This document shows positions 18,800 through 27,040 of a DNA stretch of 64,000 nucleotides, piece after piece (position 1 is the first letter of the stretch; each line of letters starts with the position of its first letter). The notes under the pieces were generated by a model. That model saw nothing but the letters and a program-made list of their open reading frames with translations. It was not told the origin of the DNA and did not search any database. This DNA is from JACKAF01 sp041391485 (GTDB lineage: Bacteria > Bdellovibrionota > FAC87 > UBA2466 > JACKAF01). The translations under genes were made by a program, and so were the position numbers. The stretch lies in the NCBI GenBank assembly GCA_041391485.1, contig JAWKNY010000007.1, forward strand, positions 62,001-126,000, read 5' to 3'.

Positions 18800-20062
18800 G
18801 CCGAGCGGCGTCGCAAACCCAGGTTTTCGATGGATCTCGCGTAAGATTCGAAATGCCCGCAATGTGGTGGTAATCGAAAGTCTCGCGGTACACTTTTGGT
18901 TAGCAGACAATTGAAACGAACGGCTCTTCACCGCCGTTAAAGCCTCGGCAAGGGCGGTCCGGATGCTTGTTTCCTCTCTACTATCCCCGACGAAGCCACC
19001 CGCTTTTTGAACTAAGCGCGGTAGGGTGCCGGGTGGGCTGATGGCAAGAATAGGCAGTTCCGTTCCCATATAGTCCGCCAACTTGGACTGGAACATGGTA
19101 CTGGCCGAGAAGGGGGCTTCCAGCGAGAGCAGCAAGTGGAGCCGACTGCATGTTTTGTAAAGCTTCCGAGTAGGGGAACTGAGGCACTGACCTGCAGGTG
19201 TTTGGCGAAAAGGTCGGGGTAGCGCGCTCGAATTCGTTCCGCCCGAATGCCGCGTCCACTTAACTTAAAAAGAACGCCTTGCAGGAGTGCTGGCTGTGCC
19301 ACGCGAAGGTGCTCCAAGGCGTCTAAGAAACTCCAAGGGTCTCTTTGGGAGTAGAAACTACCCGCAAGAAAGATGACCCAAGGCGGCCCACTGCTAGAGG
19401 CGTGGCCCTGGCTAAAACTTTTTGGATCAAAACCATGTCCGAGAACGCCGAAGCGTTCGGGTGGGATGTGGGGAAATCTTTTGAGAAGGAGTTCGCGCGT
19501 TTCGTCGCAGGTGCAAAGGACGAGATCGGCCTGTTCAAAAACTTTCTTCTCAAAACGATTTAGCTTCCACTCTGCCGATCGAGTCCGATTAAAATAGGGT
19601 TTTGGCCGATCACATCTGAGCAGTAGGCGAGCCAGGGAATTCCGTGACGGCGTTTGAGTTGCAGGCCTATCTGGTGCACCGAAAAAGGACTGGAGAAGGT
19701 ACAGACACTTTTCAACGTCGACATCGGAATGTTTTGTTCGATGTACTTAGCGCGTTGATGGCCCAAGGCAGGTACGGATCGAGGAATTCGTTCGATCGAT
19801 CGGTGGGTCGTGCAGAAAACCGGGCAAGTAGCCGCTCGAATATCGTCGGCGCAGGTGCGGCGAGTCGATTGACGTCAAAACGGTCTTGGTTAGGGTTCAG
19901 ATTCTCAAGCTGCCCGTGGTACGCGTTGAACTCGTTTCCGCAGATTATCTTTGCGGGTTCAGTGACGTGAGAAACGAGTTTTCCCATTTGAATGGCTCGG
20001 GTCGAACCTGACGGTGGAAAAAGGTACGAGACAAACAAGCGTTGCTTTTCGGTGTGGGGCAC
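18796..20062 (-). CDS. Glycosyltransferase (GT4/GT-B-like), frameshifted
   Basis: Reconstructed protein of about 420 residues. N-terminus LFVSYLFPPSGSTRAIQMGK is the typical opening of GT-B family 4 enzymes. Next come HQIGLQLKRRHGIPWLAYCSD, FEQADLVLCTCDETRELLLK, then ERFGVLGHGFDP and, after the domain boundary, a phosphate-binding half including SLEAPFSASTMFQSKLADYM and PILAISPPGTLPRLVQKAGG. These are the donor-site regions. At least five frame changes between 18.8 and 19.8 kb. Likely transfers a sugar to a surface glycan or lipid; no other polysaccharide gene is adjacent. Start GTG 20062 has GGAGGGG upstream. Confidence 0.75.
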
Positions 20063-20136
20063 CTACTTAGTTTAATCGACCCCTCCGCTGGGGCCAAACA
20101 CAAGTTAAACTGGGAAACGCAAGCCCGAGAATGGAT

Positions 20137-21134
20137 CTATTGGACTTTCAGGACCACTTTGCCTTTGGCGTGTCCGGTCTCAAGATACGAAAACGCATCG
20201 GTGATTTCATCTAGCTTGAACACCTTGTCCAGCTTGGCTTTTACTTTACCGCCTTCTATCAGTTGCGCGATCTGAGCCAGTTGCTTGCCGTCGGGGTGCA
20301 TGAAGAGGTAGCGGTAGTGGACTCCGGCTTTTTTTGCGGCACGGCGAATTTTTGAACTGATTGCCCAAAAGATTCCCTTGATGAGTAGGCCCTTGTCTAT
20401 GTCGTTCGCCGTTTTTGGTTCCGGAACGCCGGCGATCGAAACGACAGTCTGCCCCTTTTTTATCACGTTGAAGCTACGCAGCAGGGTGTCGTCGCCCACC
20501 GTGTCCAGGACGTGATCGTAGTCGGAAAGCACGTCTTCAAAATTTTCCTCTCGGTAGTTGACGATCTTGTCGGCGCCGTAGGCTTCCACGACTGGCTTAG
20601 CGGCAGGGGAGGCTGTGGTCGCTACATAAGCGCCCGCGTTTTTTGCAAACTGAATGGCGAGGCCACCCACACCGCCCGCGCCTGCGTGAATAAGAATCTT
20701 GTCGTTGGCTTTGAGCTTAAGAATCTCAAAAAGGCACTGCCACGCGGTTAGGCCAGCGAGCGGGATTCCGGCGGCTTCCTCAAAGCTCAAGTTGGAAGGC
20801 ATTTTGGCGGCGTGCGTGGCCTCGCCACCGCATACTCGGCAAAAGCGCCCACTCGTGTCTTATCGACGCGGGCGTAGACCGAATCTCCCCAACTGGAGCC
20901 TACCTCACGTCCCAACTTCTCCACCGTTCCGGCGAGCTCTCCGCCCAACGAATGCGGAAAGCGTAACGGTAAAATGGCCTTCAGTTTTCCGTCACGAATC
21001 TTGTAGTCGACGGGGTTTACTCCTGCTGCCTTTACCCGCACGAGGAGCTGACCTTTGCCGGGTTCGGGGATGGGGACGTCATTTAGTTTTACAACTTCAT
21101 TCCCACCGTAACCTGATAATTGTGCCGATTTCAT
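20137..21134 (-). CDS. NAD(P)-dependent quinone oxidoreductase/alcohol dehydrogenase (MDR, zinc-free), frameshifted
   Basis: About 332 residues. N-terminal half: VPIPEPGKGQLLVRVKAAG and NPVDYKIRDG, the typical quinone oxidoreductase opening with no zinc ligands. C-terminal half: NADPH site ILIHAGAGGVGGLAIQFAK and GHAKGKVVLK at the end. One frame change near 20810 joins the two halves. It reduces quinones or enones with NADPH by analogy to its family. ATG 21134 overlaps the stop of the DUF938 gene (ATGA), so the two form an operon. Confidence 0.88.
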
Positions 21135-21757
21135 GTTTCTCCCACCTTCTGTGCGTTTTTGCGAAAGACAAGACTCAAATTGTTAGCAGGCATCAGGATT
21201 GTTGCCCACAGATCAAAGCCGCGGGAGCTAGCCATCTCCGCGACATCCTCCAGTGTGCGAACCCCATACTCACCATCCAAAGACTTCAGCCAGCTGTCAA
21301 AGGCCACATTGCTTGCGGCGTTTTCTTTGTTTCGATAAAAGAACGGTCCGTAGAGAAAAAGCGTGCCGTTTTCATCTAGCACGGACGATGCCCCATCAAA
21401 CAGTGCGGGGTCGTCTGCGGTTTTGAAATGTGAATCATGTTGGCGCAGTAAACGAAGTCTACCGATTGGATCGGCAGGAAACTGCAGCACGTCTAACTCC
21501 AGCGGGCGAGTGCAGTTGCTAAACTGTGGGACGACATGGGTTTCAATCTCAAGGCGACGAAAAGGGTCCGCTTCGGAAGGGATCCAGCGCAAATGGGGAA
21601 ACGCTTCTGCAAAGTAGGCGATGTGCTGTCCGGTACCACTGGCAATCTCAAGTACGGTACCTGAGGCAGGCAGAACCCCGGAGAGAGCCTCCGCAATGGG
21701 CGCCTTATTCCGTTCCGCGGCTTCTGAGAGTCCAGACATGTCGTTACCGTCGGCCAT
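21131..21757 (-). CDS. DUF938 class I SAM-dependent methyltransferase-like protein, frameshifted
   Basis: About 208 residues of the DUF938 family. N-terminal SEAAERNKAPIAEAL and SAM motif VLEIASGTGQHIAYFAEAF followed by WIPSEAD are diagnostic. The middle is garbled: the conserved DFVYCANMIHIS appears only in a shifted frame (two indels near 21410-21460). Substrate unknown. An upstream in-frame GTG (21796) sits within the terminator hairpin of the preceding gene, so ATG 21757 or 21739 is preferred. First gene of a two-gene operon with the quinone oxidoreductase. Confidence 0.85.
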   Translation of the reverse strand: MADGNDMSGLSEAAERNKAPIAEALSGVLPASGTVLEIASGTGQHIAYFAEAFPHLRWIPSEADPFRRLEIETHVVPQFSNCTRPLELDVLQFPADPIGRLRLLRQHDSHFKTADDPALFDGASSVLDENGTLFLYGPFFYRNKENAASNVAFDSWLKSLDGEYGVRTLEDVAEMASSRGFDLWATILMPANNLSLVFRKNAQKVGET

Positions 21758-21777
21758 CTGGCGCCAAAGGGCAAGGG

Positions 21778-21812
21778 GGGAGTAAAAAGAAGCCACGGAA
21801 TCCGTGGCTTCC
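21778..21812 (-). terminator. Rho-independent terminator
   Basis: On the minus strand an 11-base-pair perfect stem (GAAGCCACGGA / TCCGTGGCTTC) with a one-base centre is followed by CTTTTTA. It lies just after the stop of the 21835-22428 gene and ends that transcript before the DUF938 gene. Confidence 0.8.
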
Positions 21813-21834
21813 TTATCTGTTGTGGGATTCTAAG

Positions 21835-22428
21835 CTAGCGGTCCTTGTAGTACTTGGGCTGCACTCGTCGGCCCGCCTTCACGCAGTAGGTTTTTCCGTC
21901 GGTTTCAATCTCCAGCGAAAGGAGCTTCTTGTCTTTTACTGTGGCTCGGATGCCATCGCGGTACGTAGTTGCATCAAAATCGGTGGAATAGGAACGCAGG
22001 CCATTGTGGTTTTCGTTCTCGAGTTTACAGGTCGCTCCTGGTACGTCGTACACGTGAGAAAAGCCGACCCGCCCGTACTCGAGAAAATCCATGAGGCAGT
22101 AGTCTGGATTCCAGGCCCCTTGGGCGACGCCTTTTGAACAATCGTTAGTCAGGCCGATGGCACCCGCAAGGGCTGCGCCTCCACAAATGCCTTCTGGGCG
22201 ATAGAGTTCTACAGCGATGACGTCGGTTCCGGGCGGGTTGTGCGCACTGTAGTCGCGAAAATCTGGTTTGTAGTCGAGCTCCACATCAACGAGTGTAATG
22301 CGCTTATCCCAAACCAACGACACACGGGGATCGTTTGTGCCGATGTCGATGGGTTCACGAAGCTTACACTCTTCGGCCACCGCGGATAAGGCTAAGGTTA
22401 ACAAAAAAAACACAGCAGTCTTTTGCAT
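21835..22428 (-). CDS. Secreted protein of unknown function
   Basis: A 197-residue exported protein. Signal peptide MQKTAVFFLLTLALSAVA is followed by EECKLREPIDIGTND. The mature part has eight or so cysteines and aromatic residues (DYKPDFRDYSAHNPPG, WNPDYCLMDFLEYGRVG, KTYCVKAGRRVQPKYY) suggesting a compact disulfide-bonded beta-rich domain. Start chosen at 22428, where AGGAGG sits at ideal distance. Single gene with its own terminator. No family recognised. Confidence 0.75.
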   Translation of the reverse strand: MQKTAVFFLLTLALSAVAEECKLREPIDIGTNDPRVSLVWDKRITLVDVELDYKPDFRDYSAHNPPGTDVIAVELYRPEGICGGAALAGAIGLTNDCSKGVAQGAWNPDYCLMDFLEYGRVGFSHVYDVPGATCKLENENHNGLRSYSTDFDATTYRDGIRATVKDKKLLSLEIETDGKTYCVKAGRRVQPKYYKDR

Positions 22429-22596
22429 ACTTCCTCCTCTTGAATGCCAATTTGTGGCAAGCGATGGACTAGCTGTGCAAGGGGTGGGCCAACTTTTGGC
22501 TAGGGTTTGTAGGTCATTTGAGGCATGGGACGGCAAAACCAATTTCAGATGTGAGATTTTGCCGAAACCGTGCGACCGATCCTGAGAACGCGCGTT

Positions 22597-24522
22597 CTAT
22601 TCTTCGGCGTCGGCAAGGCTCGGCAGTTTTACCTGCCGTAAGATTGCCGCCCTGACTTGCAACTCGGCTGCCTCAATTTCTCGCGCGTCTTGCGTCCTAT
22701 AGGTGTAGGTCGGAAAGGCCATGCTCATTTCGTCATCCGTTTGAAAACCGAATCGAGCGGGTTGCTGGATTTGCCCATCGTTCAAGAAGGGATTGTCTTT
22801 TGAGTTATCCCATTCGTAGTTGAGCCGCAGCGTACTCCCTTTGGGCATGAATATGGGATCTTTGAAGAGGTAAGGAAGTTGGAAGTCATAATCCCATTGA
22901 GGGAGAAAAAGCAGGGTGCGCGCCGGCTGATTGGGAATAATAAGCTCGGCGCGAAACGACTTCCCTCGGTAGTGCATGTGCGGTTTGAGGCTATGTAAAT
23001 CGGCGTCAGACTCGATGGGGATGTCGAGGAAGAGGCTTTGCTTTTTTCCCGCTTCAATATTGATTTGTCCTAAATGGCCGCCGATGTGAGTGATGGGCTC
23101 TCGCAGACGCCAATCTTCCGGCACCTCTGCCGCCACTTTAAACGCCAGCAGGGAGCGATCCTCTCGCGGAGTGTACCCATTCGGAGTGTAGTGCACTTCA
23201 AATATGATTTGGTCTTCTTTGCGCAGCAGTAAGCCTTTGCCTTTTGGGAAACGGGTGACGGATTCGGCCGGGTTGAAGTCGGATAAGAATTTGATCTGCT
23301 TTTCCAACTTAAAGCCATAGAGATCGAGAATCATGTTCAAGGAATCTCCATCCACCTCCTGCCCACGCGCCTCAAGGCGTCGGGAGGCACCACTTCGCTT
23401 CAGGAAACGCACCAGGGGTCGGTCCGTGTTTTTGGATTTGATAAATACATTAATGTGGTGGACGACATCGCGAGCACCGGGGCGAACTTCCGTCGCCAGA
23501 ACCCAGGTGTCTTTTTCAAAAGGGGAGTCGATCACAAAATGTTGATAGGGTAAGATCCCTTCCGCTGGTACAGCGTAGGACTCTCCTTCCGGCAGCATTC
23601 CGACAATCTTGTCGGGTGGACCCAAACGCCACACAGAACGGAGCAGATCCTCTGAAGCTTCCAGGGCGTCCGGTTCGACGGGAAGGCCCGAGTCCACCCA
23701 TTTCTTAAAAGCCCACATCTCGTTTACCGTGAGTGCTACGTCGTTCGAGAACTCACCGTAGCCGTGGTGGGCGCGCCACGGGGGCATATAGCCCTCGTTG
23801 ATGCGCTCGACAAGCGTTGGAGCCCACGCGGCAATCTCCGCGTAATTAACAAGTGGGATATCGGATTGGATATCGCCAGGTCGGTGGCAGGTGGCGCAGC
23901 GTTCGTAGATTAACGGTGCAATCGTCCGGTTGAAAGAAACAGGAGAGCTATTTAGAACGCATCCCTTAGCTTCCGAAAAACTTGGGCGTATCGTTTCCCC
24001 TTTGACCATTTTCTGGAGTCGATCCTTTACCGGGGTGTCGGTGGGGGCTTGGAAGTTGGGCCGCCCCGGTGCGTACTGATCGTCTATGAGACCTCGGTAA
24101 ACGAGTTCAAATTTGTTATCGAGCAGAAAGGCTTCCGGTGAGATGGCCGCTTGGAAGTGTTTTTGAAAGCTTCCGTCGTCGTGGACGACCTTCATCTCCA
24201 TCTTTCGCTCTCGACTCCACTTGGCGAGATCTTCGTCCGACCTCGCCTCGCTCACCAGAACCACTTGGACTTGGATTCCATGGGCTCCGTAAACATCGGC
24301 AAACTCGCTTAAGCGCTTGGAATAGAGGTTGGCGAGTGGGCACCCCGGAATCATGAACACCAACAAGGTCCCTTTTTCCGGAGCGGGGAACTCTCGCCCT
24401 TGAACGTCCGCGGTCAAAACAATGAGGTGCTCCGCTTGCGCTCTCCAAGCCGCCCGATTAGGCATCGCCCAGAGGTTCGAGACACACGCCAACAACCAAA
24501 AGATAGATAGAAAAAGCCGCAA
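22597..24522 (-). CDS. Redoxin - cytochrome c - copper type II monooxygenase-like fusion
   Basis: Exported protein of 641 residues. Domain order: signal peptide (1-19), thioredoxin-like redoxin (about 30-190; MIPGCPLANLYSKRLSEF holds one Cys of the usual pair), a c-type heme motif CATCHRPG (about residue 208) and a copper domain like peptidylglycine/dopamine monooxygenases. Copper ligands visible: the His pair of RDVVHHINVF and the His of IFEVHYTPNG for the first site, and HMHYRGKSFRAEL plus a C-terminal Met-rich DEMSMAFPTY for the second. Such fusions occur in Acidobacteria, Planctomycetes and related soil bacteria, with unknown substrate. Intact frame, single gene. Confidence 0.88.
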   Translation of the reverse strand: MRLFLSIFWLLACVSNLWAMPNRAAWRAQAEHLIVLTADVQGREFPAPEKGTLLVFMIPGCPLANLYSKRLSEFADVYGAHGIQVQVVLVSEARSDEDLAKWSRERKMEMKVVHDDGSFQKHFQAAISPEAFLLDNKFELVYRGLIDDQYAPGRPNFQAPTDTPVKDRLQKMVKGETIRPSFSEAKGCVLNSSPVSFNRTIAPLIYERCATCHRPGDIQSDIPLVNYAEIAAWAPTLVERINEGYMPPWRAHHGYGEFSNDVALTVNEMWAFKKWVDSGLPVEPDALEASEDLLRSVWRLGPPDKIVGMLPEGESYAVPAEGILPYQHFVIDSPFEKDTWVLATEVRPGARDVVHHINVFIKSKNTDRPLVRFLKRSGASRRLEARGQEVDGDSLNMILDLYGFKLEKQIKFLSDFNPAESVTRFPKGKGLLLRKEDQIIFEVHYTPNGYTPREDRSLLAFKVAAEVPEDWRLREPITHIGGHLGQINIEAGKKQSLFLDIPIESDADLHSLKPHMHYRGKSFRAELIIPNQPARTLLFLPQWDYDFQLPYLFKDPIFMPKGSTLRLNYEWDNSKDNPFLNDGQIQQPARFGFQTDDEMSMAFPTYTYRTQDAREIEAAELQVRAAILRQVKLPSLADAEE

Positions 24523-24715
24523 CTCTATTTCCCCTTTAACAGTCTTAGGGAGGGCTTATAACACAAAGTGAGGCGCCGCGTCGGGCTTTTGGGGCCGGAT
24601 TGGGCTTGACGGAATCCCTTGTTCAGATGCAGTCTGATTTAACTTTTTTGTGGGTTGGTGCAGTCTTTTCTTTTATTGGAGATGGCCAATCTGAAATTCT
24701 AAATGGGGGTTCTCA

Positions 24716-25279
24716 ATGAAACTCAATTCTTTACGCATGCTGGGTCTTCTTTCGGTTCTGTTCGCCGCCGCACCGGGGTTGGCGGAGGAGCACGAACATG
24801 GGGTAGGACGCATCCAAAACGAATCGATGGATCTCTATTATATCGATCACGTCCTCACCGGGCGCATTGGTAATCGCCCAGTTTTTTCAAAGCCACTTAC
24901 CGATGCTTTTGGGGCTACGCTTTGGCACCGGGCCGAAGGCCAGGATTTTGAAACGGTATTCAAATCCGAAAATGATGTTTTGAGTGGTCCGGTTCGTAGC
25001 TTGCAGGGCCAGAACAAGATTGAGAGCCGCTTTACGATTAGCGAAATCAATGCCCAGCAAGGGTTGGTAAAGGGCGCCATCGACGAGACCGTCTTTACGG
25101 TGCAGGTGACGGCGGAGAAGATGCAGGGGCACCACTACGTCGACCCTCATTTTCGTGTCGAGTTAAACTCCGGAAAGATTATCGAGTTTAGCCTTGAGGG
25201 CGGTCAGGCGTGCATCGGTTGTGTCACTCGTTTGTCGTACGCCATTCTTTCAATGCTACACGCAACCGGCAATCTCTAA
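24716..25279 (+). CDS. Secreted His-rich protein of unknown function
   Basis: A 187-residue exported protein: signal peptide MKLNSLRMLGLLSVLFAAA then LAEEHEHGVGRIQNESMDL. The body is beta-rich with no recognised motif; it ends with a pair of cysteines (QACIGCVTRL) and several histidines (HHYVDPHF) that might bind metal. It is divergent from the copper-oxidase fusion gene across a 193-base gap that should hold both promoters. Intact. Confidence 0.7.
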   Translation: MKLNSLRMLGLLSVLFAAAPGLAEEHEHGVGRIQNESMDLYYIDHVLTGRIGNRPVFSKPLTDAFGATLWHRAEGQDFETVFKSENDVLSGPVRSLQGQNKIESRFTISEINAQQGLVKGAIDETVFTVQVTAEKMQGHHYVDPHFRVELNSGKIIEFSLEGGQACIGCVTRLSYAILSMLHATGNL

Positions 25280-25294
25280 GCGACTTCATTGTGG

Positions 25295-25319
25295 CGGGCC
25301 ACAAGCCGATTGTGGCCCG
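25295..25319 (+). terminator. Hairpin after the His-rich secreted protein gene
   Basis: A ten-base-pair stem (CGGGCCACAA / TTGTGGCCCG) with loop GCCGA follows the stop at 25279 by 15 bases. It lacks a T tract, so termination strength is uncertain. Confidence 0.5.
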
Positions 25320-25345
25320 TCTCAAAGAGGCGTAGAGTTTACGGT

Positions 25346-25699
25346 ATGGGCCAAGTTCCTTTCATAGGTAAGTGGTTGCGCTTTTCCGGATGGGTAGCGG
25401 CCTTTTGTCTTTGGGCCAACCTTTCTAGTATTTATCAGGGAAGTGGGCCTCGTCTGGATCCAAGTGCCAACGAGACGCCACCCCACCGTGCGGCCTCCAT
25501 TGAGTACGCCGCGGCGCTTATTCCTGGTGGTCTACCGCAATCATTTTATCAATCCGAATCTCCTGCCCCTGATTTACTGTCTCCCTCTAAATCTCAGAAC
25601 CTGAAAATTTCAAAAAGGATCCAGGCGAGCGAAATCGCGCGCCACTGGCCTGAAATAAGAAGGCGTTCCCTTCAGGTTTCTTGGCCGCTCCGCTGCTAG
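25346..25699 (+). CDS. Small membrane-anchored or exported hypothetical protein
   Basis: Possible 117-residue protein starting MGQVPFIGKWLRFSGWVAAF with one hydrophobic helix near the N-terminus and a Ser/Pro-rich remainder (YQSESPAPDLLSPSKSQ). No family and no clear ribosome site; the call rests on the open frame and position between two plus-strand genes. Confidence 0.35.
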   Translation: MGQVPFIGKWLRFSGWVAAFCLWANLSSIYQGSGPRLDPSANETPPHRAASIEYAAALIPGGLPQSFYQSESPAPDLLSPSKSQNLKISKRIQASEIARHWPEIRRRSLQVSWPLRC

Positions 25700-25776
25700 C
25701 TCTCTTCTTCTCTTATTTTTTCCAAAAAAAATTGTTCTGGATGCGTGTGCGTCCAGATTGAAAGAGGAGATTTGAG

Positions 25777-26118
25777 ATGGAAGACAAACAATTAGATACA
25801 TCTGTGGAAGAGGCCGTAACGCCGGGTTCGGCCTTGTTGGGGCGTTTGGTTTGGGTGATGTTCGGCCCGATGATCCTGCTAAGCTTTTTGGTTCCCATCG
25901 CTCATGTACCGATGCAGCCAAGCAAGTGGGATGTGGGTTACGCTTTGAATATACTTCTGATGATCTGGGGCCGGTACGCGGAGCAAAAGTCCGGTCAGGC
26001 GGTAACCCTCTACAATGAGGTTTCTACCTGGCGACACTTCAAGGCCTACGTCGTCAAGTTGGTGCTGTTTGCCGTATTCGCCTGGGTCGCCACCAAGTTA
26101 ATTTTTGGGCCGAAGTAG
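25777..26118 (+). CDS. Small integral membrane protein of unknown function
   Basis: A 113-residue protein with AGAGGAG upstream of its ATG. Two to three membrane helices: LVWVMFGPMILLSFLVPIA, VGYALNILLMIWGRY and VVKLVLFAVFAWVATKLIF. The N-terminal 20 residues are acidic and probably cytoplasmic. It converges on the MarC gene with three bases between stops. No family recognised. Confidence 0.75.
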   Translation: MEDKQLDTSVEEAVTPGSALLGRLVWVMFGPMILLSFLVPIAHVPMQPSKWDVGYALNILLMIWGRYAEQKSGQAVTLYNEVSTWRHFKAYVVKLVLFAVFAWVATKLIFGPK

Positions 26119-26121
26119 GAG

Positions 26122-26718
26122 CTAGTGCGATCCGAAAAAAGCCCGGATGCCGCTCAACGCGAATTGAAAGCCCATCGCTAGCACGATGAGTCCCATGAAG
26201 CTTGTGAGCGTGCTTCTAAAAAGACTGGGAGCTGCTGTGGATTGCACCTTGGAGACTACAAGAAGAGCGATCCAAGTGATGAGAACAGCGACACCGATCG
26301 CCACCAATGCAGCCATCGGCAGCTCCTTTCCCGTTTGAGCCACCGAGAGCGTGATCACGCCGGTGATGGTTCCGGGGCTAGCCGCGAAAAGGACCAGCGG
26401 CGTGAGCGTGGGTTTAGGGGGACGGGGAGAGGCTCCCTCGTCTGATTGGCCTTTTAGCATCCCAAAGCCCATCCATATCAACACGATCCCACCCGCCACG
26501 GAAAAGGCGTCCAGCGAAATTCCAAAAACGCCCAGGATTCTTGCTCCAAATAAGGCGGAAAGGACCAACGTGACGAGAATCGCCAGAGAAGCGGTTGTAG
26601 CGTCCCGGCGCTTTTCTGCGGGCGTCTGGCCCGCCGTGCACCGGGCAAAAATGGACGCGCACATAGCTGGGTTCATGAGGGAGAGGACGGTCGCGATAGC
26701 CTGCATTGGAGATTCCAC
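26122..26718 (-). CDS. MarC-family integral membrane protein
   Basis: A protein of about 197 residues with six membrane segments, matching MarC/UPF0056 proteins (usual length 200-220). MarC-type features: an N-terminal helix with the NPAMCASIF region in place of the usual DP-G motif, GISLDAFSVAGGIVLIWMGF in the middle and SPGTITGVITL in the second repeat. The biochemical role of the family is unsettled despite the old drug-resistance name. A GTG at 26718 with AAAGGAG upstream or ATG 26706 may be the start; a longer frame to 26919 lacks support. Divergent from the 26837 gene. Confidence 0.8.
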   Translation of the reverse strand: MESPMQAIATVLSLMNPAMCASIFARCTAGQTPAEKRRDATTASLAILVTLVLSALFGARILGVFGISLDAFSVAGGIVLIWMGFGMLKGQSDEGASPRPPKPTLTPLVLFAASPGTITGVITLSVAQTGKELPMAALVAIGVAVLITWIALLVVSKVQSTAAPSLFRSTLTSFMGLIVLAMGFQFALSGIRAFFGSH

Positions 26719-26836
26719 AGCTCCTTTTGCCCCGAATGGCACTTCAACACAAGCGTCTTTTAGGTCCTCAGGCGGGCGCCATTGAATTGAATCCCCAGTG
26801 TGGGCTATTCTACGGTTTTTACGTCGGAGAACCCAA

Positions 26837-27031
26837 ATGGACGAAGCCGATTTTGAGGGGTCTGAGGTTCTTGAGGCAATGGTTTCCGCCAACCTCTTGG
26901 ACGAGTTCTGGGAAGCCATTGATGCAGATGATTTTGAGAGCGTTTCGTCTTTGATGAAACAAGCGGGTCTGGATCACAAAACCATTGCAGTTGTCCTTAA
27001 GAAAATGGCTGAGGCGGACGGGGAACACTAG
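26837..27031 (+). CDS. Small acidic protein, first gene of the NTPase-MscS unit
   Basis: A 64-residue acidic helical protein (MDEADFEGSEVLEAMVSANL; SLMKQAGLDHKTIAVVLKKM) with GGAG eight bases before ATG. No recognised domain. It ends ten bases before the start of the large membrane NTPase gene and is probably translated from the same mRNA, so it may be a small regulator or subunit of that system. Confidence 0.65.
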   Translation: MDEADFEGSEVLEAMVSANLLDEFWEAIDADDFESVSSLMKQAGLDHKTIAVVLKKMAEADGEH

Positions 27032-27040
27032 GAGTTGGAG

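Noticed and set aside
21758..21796. Upstream GTG start for the DUF938 gene
   Set aside because: It falls inside the terminator hairpin of the preceding gene and has no ribosome site.
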